A stretch of 41,357 nt of DNA, from the NCBI GenBank assembly GCA_016206805.1, contig JACQQX010000027.1, positions 1 to 41,357 on the forward strand. The letters are read 5' to 3'. This DNA comes from Candidatus Omnitrophota bacterium (GTDB taxonomy: Bacteria > Omnitrophota > Gorgyraeia > 2-02-FULL-51-18). Position 1 is the stretch's first letter. The number at the start of each line of letters is the position of its first letter. Shown piece by piece: positions 1-7,700 of this stretch. A program made the position numbers and the translations under genes. The notes beneath the pieces were generated by a model, which was not told where the DNA came from, did not search any database, and worked only from the letters and a program-made list of their open reading frames with translations.

Positions 1-306
1 AGTTTAGTGGACACTTCAAAAAGGGTATAATCATGATACCCAGAGAGGTGCCCCGTGACAAGAAAAGACCGAAAGAGATACAGCCGAGAATTCAAGCTTG
101 AAGCCGTTCGGATGGCCAATGAATCCGGTAAGCCCGTTGCTGAAGTAGCCAGAGAACTGGATATCAGCGTCCATCACCTCTATCGTTGGAGAAACGAAGC
201 CTCAAAACAAGGCGAAGCCGTCTTTCCGGGTCACGGCAAAACTAATTCCCAGGACGAGCTGACCATACTTAGACGTGAGAATGCCCGTCTCCGCGAGGAG
301 CGCGAA
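1..306 (+). mobile_element. Left-end fragment of an IS3-family insertion sequence
   Basis: This segment holds the left terminus and the first part of orfA of an IS3-family element. A near-identical stretch of about 75 bp (1-75) recurs in reverse orientation at 38891-38965, and this defines the end of the element. A TATAAT box at 26-31 and a purine-rich GAGAGG sequence before the GTG at 55 look like the native promoter and ribosome binding site of orfA. The element is cut near 306, where a REP repeat begins; the rest of orfA, orfB and the right end are absent. The window starts at the IS end, so target-site context is not visible. Confidence 0.75.
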
Positions 307-327
307 AGGGGTCAAATCTTTTCTTGA
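55..327 (+). pseudogene. IS3-type transposase OrfA, 3' truncated
   Basis: OrfA of IS3 elements is the DNA-binding subunit that is normally fused to the OrfB integrase by programmed frameshifting. The first 84 or so residues show the typical HTH_Tnp_1 domain: KRYSREFKLEAVRMA, then a helix-turn-helix (VAEVARELDISVHHLYRWR), then a leucine-zipper-like start (ELTILRRENARLREERE). Family members continue with a motif of the form RDILKKA; here the frame runs instead into the REP sequence and ends after GQIFS. It is therefore a broken gene with no OrfB partner. The GTG start at 55 is supported by the upstream GAGAGG. Confidence 0.8.
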
Positions 328-334
328 CTGCATG
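307..334 (+). repeat. REP-like repeat, left flank of the Y1 transposase gene
   Basis: The sequence is the reverse complement of the repeat unit that occurs six times at 1321-1574, so the Y1 transposase gene lies between inverted REP flanks. It contains GGGGTCAAATC and TTGACTGCAT. TTGACT (324-329) also serves as the likely -35 box of the transposase. Related copies lie near 40930-40977, 41108-41134 and 41188-41264. Confidence 0.8.
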
Positions 335-352
335 TCCCTTCTTTGATAGCGT
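324..352 (+). promoter_or_regulatory. Promoter of the Y1 transposase gene, supplied by the REP repeat
   Basis: TTGACT (324-329) is followed by a 17-nt spacer and TAGCGT (347-352). Six nucleotides then separate the -10 box from the ATG at 359, which predicts a leaderless transcript. The same geometry (TTGACT-17-TAGCAT-6-ATG) is seen at the decayed second copy at 40975-41010, and this conservation supports the call. No Shine-Dalgarno sequence precedes the ATG. Confidence 0.55.
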
Positions 353-358
353 GCCCTC

Positions 359-1345
359 ATGTCCAGACCTCTTCGCATAGAGTACCCAAACGCTTTTTAC
401 CACATCATGAACCGCGGAGCCAGCCGTCAGCCGATCTATCTTATCGATGACGACTACGAGATGTTTCTTGAAGCGGTTAAGGAATCGGCGAAGTTCTTCA
501 ATGTCCGGGTAATCTGTTATTGCCTCATGCCCAACCACTACCATTTACTGATCCAAACCCCCAAAGCCAATCTCTCCCGCGCCATGAGGCATTTAAACGG
601 CGTCTACACCCAGCGTTTTAACCGCCTTCACAAGAAAGACGGGCCCCTTTTTAGGGGGAGGTATAAAGCTATTTTAGTCCAGGAAGACGAATACCTGACC
701 CACCTTATTCGGTATATTCACCTTAATCCTGTCCAAGCCAACCTCACCCAAGACCTTTTAAAGTACCCCTGGACCAGCCACAAGGACTATTTAAAGGGCA
801 ACGATCAGGCTCCCTGGCTTCATGTGCGCTTGGGACTGGCTTTCTTCTCAAGCCAATTGGCCAAAGCTCTCAAGGAATACCGTCAATTCATGAAAGACGG
901 CGTTGATCTTAAAACTCTCTCGTTCTACAGCAAGAAGAAACTAAACCCCATCCTCGGAGACCCCGACTTCTTGAATCACATTAAAGAAAAGTATATTCTT
1001 ACCGACCGTAAGCTCTCCACCGAGATCCCCGAGGAACGCCAAATGACCGGCAATGCCATGATCCAACGCATCCTAAAGGAAACCTCCAGGGCATTTTCTA
1101 TCCCCAACGAAACGCTTTACAAGTCCAAGAGGGGAGAGCTAAACCAAGCTCGTCTGGTGGCTGTGGCTTTGTCGAGGGAGCTTTCAGGTCTTCGTTTGAG
1201 CGAGATCGCGGACCTCTTCCGCGCCAAATCCTACAGAACAATCGCCTCAAGCTGTCACCGGTTTAAAAAACTCCTGACATCTGATTCCGGCATGAGGCGG
1301 CGATACGGTGACATTCAAAAGAGATGCAGTCAGGAAAAGATTTGA
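359..1345 (+). CDS. REP-associated Y1 (IS200-like, HUH) transposase
   Basis: A 328-aa single-strand transposase of the RAYT/TnpA-REP type. These enzymes nick REP or REPIN hairpins through a tyrosine-DNA linkage. The HUH motif is in MPNHYHLL (H60 and H62). The probable catalytic Tyr is Y119 in LIRYIHLNP. After residue about 210 there is a C-terminal helical region (SIPNETLYKSKRGELNQARL, then RTIASSCHRFKKLL) resembling the DnaA C-terminal domain often fused in this subgroup. The gene starts 6 nt after a -10 box and has no ribosome binding site. Its last codons (KRCSQEKI) and stop lie inside the first right-hand REP copy. It appears intact and sits inside the truncated IS3 orfA. Confidence 0.88.
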   Translation: MSRPLRIEYPNAFYHIMNRGASRQPIYLIDDDYEMFLEAVKESAKFFNVRVICYCLMPNHYHLLIQTPKANLSRAMRHLNGVYTQRFNRLHKKDGPLFRGRYKAILVQEDEYLTHLIRYIHLNPVQANLTQDLLKYPWTSHKDYLKGNDQAPWLHVRLGLAFFSSQLAKALKEYRQFMKDGVDLKTLSFYSKKKLNPILGDPDFLNHIKEKYILTDRKLSTEIPEERQMTGNAMIQRILKETSRAFSIPNETLYKSKRGELNQARLVAVALSRELSGLRLSEIADLFRAKSYRTIASSCHRFKKLLTSDSGMRRRYGDIQKRCSQEKI

Positions 1346-1574
1346 CCCCTTCAGGACCCCTTCAGGCAAAAGAGATGCAGTCAAGAAAAGATTTGACCCC
1401 TTCACTTCACCAAGAGATGCAGTCAAGAAAAGATTTGACCCCTTCATCTTCACCAAGAGATGCAGTCAAGAAAAGATTTGACCCCTTCAGACCCCTTCAC
1501 TCAAGAGATGCAGTCAAGAAAAGATTTGACCCCTTCACCAAGAGATGCAGTCAAGAAAAGATTTGACCCCTTCA
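1321..1574 (+). repeat. Six-copy REP-like direct repeat array
   Basis: Six copies of a 33-nt unit (consensus GAGATGCAGTCAAGAAAAGA followed by TTTGACCCCTTCA) start at 1321, 1372, 1414, 1457, 1505 and 1542. Spacing is irregular (51, 42, 43, 48 and 37 nt). The spacers are short and themselves contain duplicated ACCCCTTCA pieces. The first copy encodes the end of the transposase. The array is inverted relative to the single copy at 307-334. Apparent ORFs through it (MQSRKDLTPS repeats) are artefacts of the repetition. Confidence 0.9.
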
Positions 1575-1579
1575 GACCC

Positions 1580-1687
1580 CTTCACCCCACCCAAAAATCC
1601 CAAAAGCTCTATGCCCTGGACGAGCTTTTGCGGCAGAGGCGGATCACCGCCGAAGAGTACGATCAAAGAAAGCGGCTTTTGGTTTAA
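1580..1687 (+). pseudogene. C-terminal remnant with SHOCT-like domain
   Basis: Directly after the REP array the frame ending at 1687 encodes LYALDELLRQRRITAEEYDQ followed by RKRLLV and a stop. This matches the pattern of the short C-terminal SHOCT domain, a helical hairpin usually at the end of secreted or membrane proteins. No start codon or upstream domain remains; the array has replaced the 5' part. The likely reading is that the Y1/REP insertion destroyed this gene. Confidence 0.5.
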
Positions 1688-1781
1688 ATAGCGCCCGCGC
1701 AAATGAATAAATTTTAACCCTATTTTAATCTCCTTTTCATCCTTCCTTTGTTACGATTCATCAAAATCAAAGGAGGGGCCC

Positions 1782-2606
1782 ATGTTCATCGTTGCTCGCC
1801 AGTTGATCGCGGTTTTGATAGTGTTGGGTTGTGTGTCGGGAGATGCCTTTGCCGCAACGCAGGCTGATCCCGCCGGCGTTGATCTGGTTTCGCCCGGCAG
1901 CTTCAGTCCAAGCGATTTGGAAGACCGTCAGGAAACAGCTGAAGCGCTGACGGAGGATCAGAATCTGGACCAGACGCGGCCCGAGTCGATGTTCGAGACT
2001 CAGGGCGCTCAGTACCGCATCCGGGTCGAGAACTTTGATCTTGGCCGCGACGATAAAATCGTGCGCCTGACCGTGAACGACGGCGCCGGCGGCAAGAAAG
2101 TCTACGTTCTCAATCTCGGCAAATGGCGGCGGATCACGGTGGTGGAGGGCGGACAAAGACAGATTCTCATGAAGAAGAAGGAACCGGGCAGGTGGCTGGA
2201 CGCGATGCTCGGGATGGAGTCGTCACTGGCGGAGGCCCTGGAAGCGGCTACCCGGAAAAACCAGCAGAATAAAATAAACGGCGTCCTCAACAAGGTCCGG
2301 AGAATCCTCGACAAGCGATTCGCCGTGACGACCAACATTGCCAACTGCGGCGTCACCACGGTCGAGCGGTACCGGGATGATTTGGTGCGGGTGATTCACA
2401 CGGGCGTGAACGGGCAGACGGAGATTCACACGTATCACACCAAATCCAAAACGGTCACTTTTACGGCCGCCGGGCAAACCGTCAGCCGCAGGGCCCAGAC
2501 CGGCGATTACAAAATCATGGCGCAGAGGATTCAGGACGCGATGCGCGACCAGTCCAACTCCATGGGCCGAGCTCGCTTGAAAGACGCGCTGATGATGCTG
2601 GTTTGA
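1782..2606 (+). CDS. Secreted protein of unknown function
   Basis: A 274-aa protein that I do not recognise. Residues 1-25 form a Sec signal peptide (basic start, hydrophobic IAVLIVLGCVSG, cleavage near AFA/ATQ), so it should act outside the cytoplasm. The mature part is polar and has a basic middle (KKVYVLNLGKWRRITVVEGG), then a helical, charged stretch (residues about 150-185) and a beta-rich end. Start choice is secure: AAAGGAGG lies 6-8 nt before the ATG. It is followed at 27 nt by a small basic gene and could be co-transcribed with it. Confidence 0.7.
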   Translation: MFIVARQLIAVLIVLGCVSGDAFAATQADPAGVDLVSPGSFSPSDLEDRQETAEALTEDQNLDQTRPESMFETQGAQYRIRVENFDLGRDDKIVRLTVNDGAGGKKVYVLNLGKWRRITVVEGGQRQILMKKKEPGRWLDAMLGMESSLAEALEAATRKNQQNKINGVLNKVRRILDKRFAVTTNIANCGVTTVERYRDDLVRVIHTGVNGQTEIHTYHTKSKTVTFTAAGQTVSRRAQTGDYKIMAQRIQDAMRDQSNSMGRARLKDALMMLV

Positions 2607-2633
2607 TTTTTAATAGAATAAAGGAGCATGACC

Positions 2634-2765
2634 ATGGCACAAAGAAAAAGAACGGGGCGCGGGAAGAACCGTCAGGCCGAACCGGGCGGACGCCAGACAA
2701 AAAATAAAAGAAAGCGCGCCAAAAGGGAAGAAATGGAAGCGCAGTACGATTGGGATCAGCATTGA
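2634..2765 (+). CDS. Small highly basic protein, 43 aa
   Basis: The ORF encodes 43 residues beginning MAQRKRTGRGKNRQ and ending QYDWDQH. More than a third of the residues are Lys or Arg, which suggests nucleic-acid or ribosome binding; no family is recognised. AAGGAG at 2621-2626 sits at good distance for the ATG at 2634; the in-frame ATG at 2628 is too close to it. It lies between the secreted protein gene and a terminator-like hairpin. Confidence 0.5.
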   Translation: MAQRKRTGRGKNRQAEPGGRQTKNKRKRAKREEMEAQYDWDQH

Positions 2766-2783
2766 TCCGTTGAAGCTCACCGG

Positions 2784-2820
2784 CAAAAGCTCCTAACCGG
2801 AGCTTTTGTCGGAGCTTTTG
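2784..2820 (+). terminator. Terminator-like hairpin
   Basis: CAAAAGCTCC (2784-2793) pairs perfectly with GGAGCTTTTG (2799-2808) around a 5-nt loop. A second GGAGCTTTTG follows at 2811-2820, so an alternative pairing is possible. The U-run is part of the stem rather than a separate tail. It lies 19 nt after the stop of the small basic gene and just before the dedA promoter. Confidence 0.5.
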
Positions 2821-2822
2821 CC

Positions 2823-2852
2823 TTGCCCGCCCGTTCGCCGTTTTGTTATACT
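2823..2852 (+). promoter_or_regulatory. Promoter of dedA with start codon at +1
   Basis: TTGCCC (2823-2828), an 18-nt spacer, and TATACT (2847-2852). Six nucleotides later comes TTG at 2859, in frame with the DedA protein. A longer frame exists from 2823, but it would begin inside the -35 box and has no ribosome binding site. Confidence 0.5.
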
Positions 2853-2858
2853 GACGCC

Positions 2859-3494
2859 TTGATTCAGGATATATTTTCCCAATCGCACAATCTGGACGCG
2901 CTGATCGCCTGGGCCGGGTATGCCGGGCTGACGGCCATTGTTTTCGCTGAGACAGGGCTGCTGGTTGGTTTTTTCCTGCCGGGCGATTCGCTTCTGGTGA
3001 CAGCCGGTTTTGTGGCCTCGCAGGGGAGGCTAGACATCGTGATCCTCAATATCCTCCTGGTGGCCGCCGCGATTGTGGGCGACAGCACCGGTTACGTGAT
3101 CGGCCGGGCTTGCGGTCCACGGATTTTTAAGAAAGAAGAGTCTTTTTTCTTTAAAAAAGAATACTTGGATCGCACGCACCGTTTTTTTGAGCGCTATGGC
3201 GGGAAAACCATCGTGCTGGCGCGCTTTGTGCCGATTGTGCGGACTTTCGCGCCGACGGTGGCGGGCGTGGGGCGCATGGATTATAAAAAGTTTCTTTTTT
3301 TTAATATTATCGGCGGATTTTTGTGGGTGCTGAGCATGACGTCCATCGGTTACTTTCTTGGCAAGTCCATTCCCAACCTTCAAAAAAGCATTCATATCGT
3401 CGTGGCGGTCGTCATCGTTGTTTCCTTCCTGCCGATTCTTTTTGAATGGGTGAAGTCCCGGAGCCGTCATTCCGAGCGTAGCGAGGAATCTTGA
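2859..3494 (+). CDS. DedA/SNARE-associated family membrane protein
   Basis: An inner-membrane protein of the DedA superfamily, linked in characterised members to lipid flipping (undecaprenyl phosphate or phosphatidylethanolamine) and membrane homeostasis. Signature segments are present: ETGLLVGFFLPGDSLL near the N-terminus and RFVPIVRTFAPTVAGVGRM in the middle, with a final hydrophobic helix (IVVAVVIVVSFLPILF). I chose the TTG at 2859 because a -10 box ends 6 nt before it. From this start it is 211 aa, normal for the family. The last residues (RHSERSEES) are not DedA-like; they come from a palindromic repeat at 3466-3531 that the frame runs into. tolC starts 4 nt upstream of this stop. Confidence 0.85.
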   Translation: MIQDIFSQSHNLDALIAWAGYAGLTAIVFAETGLLVGFFLPGDSLLVTAGFVASQGRLDIVILNILLVAAAIVGDSTGYVIGRACGPRIFKKEESFFFKKEYLDRTHRFFERYGGKTIVLARFVPIVRTFAPTVAGVGRMDYKKFLFFNIIGGFLWVLSMTSIGYFLGKSIPNLQKSIHIVVAVVIVVSFLPILFEWVKSRSRHSERSEES

Positions 3495-3531
3495 GGACAA
3501 GATCCCTCGTCGCTGTGCTCCTCGGGATGAC
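3466..3531. repeat. Palindromic REP/MITE-like repeat spanning dedA end and tolC start
   Basis: Left arm GTCATTCCGAGCGTAGCGAG and right arm CTCGTCGCTGTGCTCCTCGG followed by GATGAC form an imperfect inverted repeat with AATCTTGAGGACAAGATCC at the centre. Half-copies occur at 4756-4779 and 8472-8497. More distant relatives form the cores of the elements at 17711-17844 and 31311-31452. It encodes the last residues of DedA and the first of TolC. Confidence 0.8.
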
Positions 3532-4786
3532 TGTAAATTCTTTTCTTTGGGCTCAAGAGGCCAAGCCGCTTTCTTTGATGGACGCCTATCAGCTGGCTTT
3601 GAAGCGCAGTGAGGACCTGGCTATCCGGAAAGAAGCGATCGAGGAAGCCGAGGCTCATTTTCTTCAGGCGTTTTCCGGCATCCTGCCGAGTGTCAGTTAT
3701 CTCATCACCCGTAAAGAGCAGGACTCGGCCGCCGGAACCTCCGATTCGGATGGCGTGTCCTCAACTTCTTTGCGGCGGAGTACCCCTGAACAGAAGTTTG
3801 TTTTCAGTCAGCCGATATTCTCCGGTTTCAAGGAATTTGCCGCTATGCGGGGAGCGGGCGCTGAGAAAAGGCAGCGCGTGTATGAGCATCGACGATCCGA
3901 GGAATTATTATTTATCGATGTGATGGAGTCTTTTTACACGGTTCGCCAAATGAAAGAAAACGTTCAGGTGCTGGGCGTGGTCCGTCAAGCGGTTGAAGAA
4001 AGGATCAAAGAGCTGCGAGGCAGGGCTAAAATCGGGCGGTCCCGCGAAAGCGAGATCCAGAGTTCATTGTCGGATTTAAAGTTGCTGCGGGCGGATGAGG
4101 AGGACGCGCGTTACGCTTTAGTGTTGGCCAAACAACTTTTTGAGTTTTATATCGGGCGGCCTCTGGCCGAAGATCTGGCCGAAGATTTGGCGCCGGTGGC
4201 CGATAAAGAAGCGGTGGATTATCTGGCCAAGTCCCATGATCGGTCGGATGTCAAAGCTTTGGAGCAGGCCGGCATTTTATCCGATAAAAATGTTCAAGTT
4301 GCCCGAAGCGGCTATTGGCCGACGGTGTCCCTTGACGGCAATTATTATACCGAGCGCGTGGGTTTCCAATCCGATATCGAATGGGATGTGCTGCTCTCGG
4401 TTGATATCCCCATTTTTGAAGGAACGCAAGTGGCCGGCAAGGTGAAGGAAGCCGCCGCCGAAAGGGAAGCCGCGCGTCAGAATTATTCCAAATCAAAACG
4501 GCTGGCTCAGCTTGAGATCCGCAACGCCTACGCGGCTTTTCATTTTTTAAGGCGCCGGGAGAATCTGCTGGCCCAGGCCGCCACCGCGTCCGAGGAAAAC
4601 TATCGTCTCAATGCTTTGGAATACCGCAGGAACCTGGTGAACAACCTGGATGTTTTGGATGCGCTGCGCACCTGGCAAAATGTGCGATTGAGGCTCAATG
4701 AAGCGCGATATGAAACGCGAAAAAACTATTGGAAGTTACAAATAGCGGCGGGCATGATTCCTCGGCTTCGCTCGGAATGGCAGTGA
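3491..4786 (+). CDS. TolC-family outer membrane efflux protein
   Basis: A 431-aa outer-membrane channel protein of the OEP family, which forms the exit duct for RND pumps and type I exporters. The mature protein shows the typical tandem arrangement: SLMDAYQLALKRSEDLAIRKEAI at the start, coiled-coil helices around residues 130-200, and a second half containing QVARSGYWPTVSLDGNY and a long helix to the end. The TTG start at 3491 gives a signal peptide (RSLVAVLLGMTVNSFLWAQ); the ATG at 3527 would give too short a one. That signal peptide is encoded largely by the palindromic repeat. The C-terminus (MIPRLRSEWQ) is also repeat-derived. Its stop overlaps the start of the RND gene. Confidence 0.88.
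   Translation: MRTRSLVAVLLGMTVNSFLWAQEAKPLSLMDAYQLALKRSEDLAIRKEAIEEAEAHFLQAFSGILPSVSYLITRKEQDSAAGTSDSDGVSSTSLRRSTPEQKFVFSQPIFSGFKEFAAMRGAGAEKRQRVYEHRRSEELLFIDVMESFYTVRQMKENVQVLGVVRQAVEERIKELRGRAKIGRSRESEIQSSLSDLKLLRADEEDARYALVLAKQLFEFYIGRPLAEDLAEDLAPVADKEAVDYLAKSHDRSDVKALEQAGILSDKNVQVARSGYWPTVSLDGNYYTERVGFQSDIEWDVLLSVDIPIFEGTQVAGKVKEAAAEREAARQNYSKSKRLAQLEIRNAYAAFHFLRRRENLLAQAATASEENYRLNALEYRRNLVNNLDVLDALRTWQNVRLRLNEARYETRKNYWKLQIAAGMIPRLRSEWQ
4756..4779. repeat. Half-copy of the REP/MITE palindrome at the tolC 3' end
   Basis: GATTCCTCGGCTTCGCTCGG followed by AATG is the reverse complement of the arm at 3469-3490 with two changes. It lies inside the tolC reading frame and encodes the end of the protein. 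Confidence 0.75.
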
Positions 4787-7700
4787 TGACCCTTTCGGAT
4801 ATTTCCATTAAAAATCCGGTTTTCGCCTGGATGCTCATGGTGGGGCTGATTTTTTTTGGATGGATCTCATTCAACGGCTTGGGCGTGGGGGAAATGCCGG
4901 ATGTGGACTTTCCGGTGATTTCGGTGGGAGTCACCTGGGAAGGCGCGGCGCCGGAAGTGATGGAAAGTGATGTGGTGGACGTCGTGGAAGACGCGGTGAT
5001 GAGCATCCAGGGAATCCGCGAGGTTTCTTCAACAACGCGTCAGGGCAATGTGGATGTCACGATTGAGTTCGAGCTGGAACGGGATATTGACGTGGCGCTC
5101 CAGGAAGTGCAGTCCAAGATCGCGCAGGCGCAGCGCCGTTTGCCGGAAGGCATCGATCCGCCGGTTGTTTCAAAAGTGAATCCCACCGACTCTCCGATCC
5201 TATGGCTTGGGCTTTCCTCGGACCGGAAAACTCCGCGTGAACTGATGACTTATGTGCAGGACACGCTGAAAGACCGTTTTCAGACGATTTCGGGTGTCGG
5301 GGATATCATGCTGGGCGGTTTTGTCGAAAGAAATCTGCGGGTGTGGGTTTCCGCCGCGAAACTGGATCAATATCAGCTTACGGTCAATGACGTCATTCAC
5401 GCCATTGAGGCCAACCACGTTGAACTTCCCGCCGGAAGAATTGAAACGCCGGAAAAAGAAATGAATGTGCGCGCCATGGGCGAGGCGCTGACCGTGGAGG
5501 AGTTTCAAAATATTCTCATCGACCGTCGCGGCGGACAGCCCAACTATAAACCGATTTATTTGAAGGATGTGGCTGTCATCGAAGACGGTCTGGCCGACCA
5601 AAGGCGTTTATCGCGCGTTCTGGGCCATACCGCGATCGGGCTGGGCATCCGCAAGCAGCGGGGAGCCAACGCGGTCGCTGTCGCGCATGAAGTCAAAAAA
5701 CGCCTGAAAGAAGTTCAGCGGGAACTGCCTGAGGGAATGAATCTCGGCGTCAACTTTGACAGCACCCGTTTTGCCGAAGACGCGATTCACGAGCTTATTT
5801 TTACGCTGATTCTTTCCGCGCTTTTGACTTCGGCGGTGTGCTGGATTTTTTTGGGGTCCTGGAGCTCGACGCTCAATGTTTTACTGGCTATTCCCACTTC
5901 GGTTCTTGGAACATTTCTGGTTTTTAAATTCGCCAATTTTACGCTCAACACTTTTACGGTGCTGGGATTATCACTGGCTATCGGCATCGTGGTGGACGAT
6001 GCCATCATGGTGCTGGAAAACATCGTGCGTTATCGCGAAAAAGGTCTGGGCAGGATGGAGGCCGCGCGAACCGGGGCCCGACAGATCACCTTCGCCGCCA
6101 TCGCCGCTACCGCGGCGTTGATCGCTATCTTTCTTCCCATCGCCTTCATGAAAGGCGTTATCGGGAAGTTTTTCTTTCAGTTCGGGGTCACTATTTCGGC
6201 GGCGGTGGCGCTTTCGCTTTTGGAGGCCTTGACGCTGACTCCGATGCGCGCTTCGCAGTTTTTAACGGTGGGCCGGAGAACCACGCGTTTTGGCAAGGCG
6301 GTGGACGAGGGCTTCCGCCGTCTGGCCAGACAATATGGCAAGGCGCTGGTCTGGGCACTGGGCCGCAAACGCCTGGTTTTGATCACGTCTTTAGTGGTTT
6401 TTATCGTGTCGCTGGGACTCTTTAAAACGCTCAGAAAAGAATTTGTCCCGGCGCAGGACCAAGGGATGTTTTTGTGCCGGCTTCAAACGCCGGTGGGTTC
6501 GGCGCTTGAATTGACCGACTCCCGTTTCAAGCTGGCGGAACAATTTGTCATGAGCCGGCCGGAAGTGAATCGCTATTACGCGGCGATTGGCGGATTTGGC
6601 GGCGGCGAGGTGAATACGGGCGTTCTTTTTGTGACGTTAAAACCCAAGAACGAACGGAAACTGAGTCAGCAGCGGCTCATCGGTATTTTCCGGACGGAAC
6701 TCAATAAAATCCCTGACACCAAAGCGTTTATTCAGGATTTGTCCACGCGCGGCTTTACGGCCCAGCGCGGTTTTCCGGTCGAATTTTCGGTCCGGGGCCG
6801 AAACTGGGAAAAGTTGGCGGTCTATTCCCAAACCATCATGGAGGAAATGAAAAAAACCGGCCTCATGGTGGACGTGGACACCGACTATCTTTTGGGGGTG
6901 ACCGAAGTGCGGGTGAAGCCCGACCGCGGCCGAGCGCAGGAATATGGGGTGGACATGGCCGCGGTGGGCAAGACGGTCAATGCGCTGGTCGGCGGCCAGC
7001 GCGCGGGCAAGTACACCAAAGACGGGCGCCGCTACGATGTGCGGGTGCGGATGATGGCACAAGAGCGAACGAAGCCCGAAGACATTTTCAATCTTCGCGT
7101 GTGGAATAATCGCGGGGAGGTGGTTCGTTTGGAAGATATCGTCGATATTGAAATGAGGCCATCGCTTCTTTCGATCACTCGACGCGACCGCGAGCGCGCG
7201 ATCGGAATTTTCGCGAATATCGCTCCGGGCAAATCCCAATCCGACGCGCTGGACGCGGTAGATGAAATCTCCAAAAAAGTTCTGCCGGACGGTTACCGCG
7301 TGGTTTTAAGCGGGAGCGCCAAGGTTTTTAAAGAATCATTCAACAGTCTTTTCTTCGCGTTGTGGCTGGGCGTGATCGTAGCGTACATGATCTTGGCCTC
7401 ACAGTTCAACAGCACCATTCATCCGTTTACCGTGCTGCTGGCGCTGCCGTTCAGTATTTCGGGGGCGCTGATCGCGCTCTTTTTGGGAAATCAATCGATC
7501 AATATTTATAGCCTCATCGGCATCATTCTTTTAATGGGCATCGTGAAGAAAAATTCAATCCTCTTGGTGGAATTTACAAACCATGTGCGGCAGGAAGGCA
7601 AAAACGCGCATGAGGCGCTTTTGCAGGCTTGTCCGGTTCGCTTGCGGCCCATTCTCATGACTTCCATTGCGACGATCACCGCCGCCATGCCGCCGGCATT

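Noticed and set aside
1324-1566. Protein-coding frames through the repeat array (MQSRKDLTPS repeats) and their antisense
   Set aside because: Several frames are open only because the repeat unit lacks stops; no start signals and no homology pattern.
1321-1574. CRISPR-like array of six repeats
   Set aside because: Spacers are only 4-18 nt, irregular and composed of pieces of the repeat; there are no cas genes, and a copy lies inverted on the other side of a Y1 transposase. REP array fits better.
4729-4785. Upstream start for the RND gene
   Set aside because: The 19 extra residues lie within tolC and its repeat-derived end; MTLSDISIKNPVF at 4786 is the typical RND N-terminus and overlaps the tolC stop.
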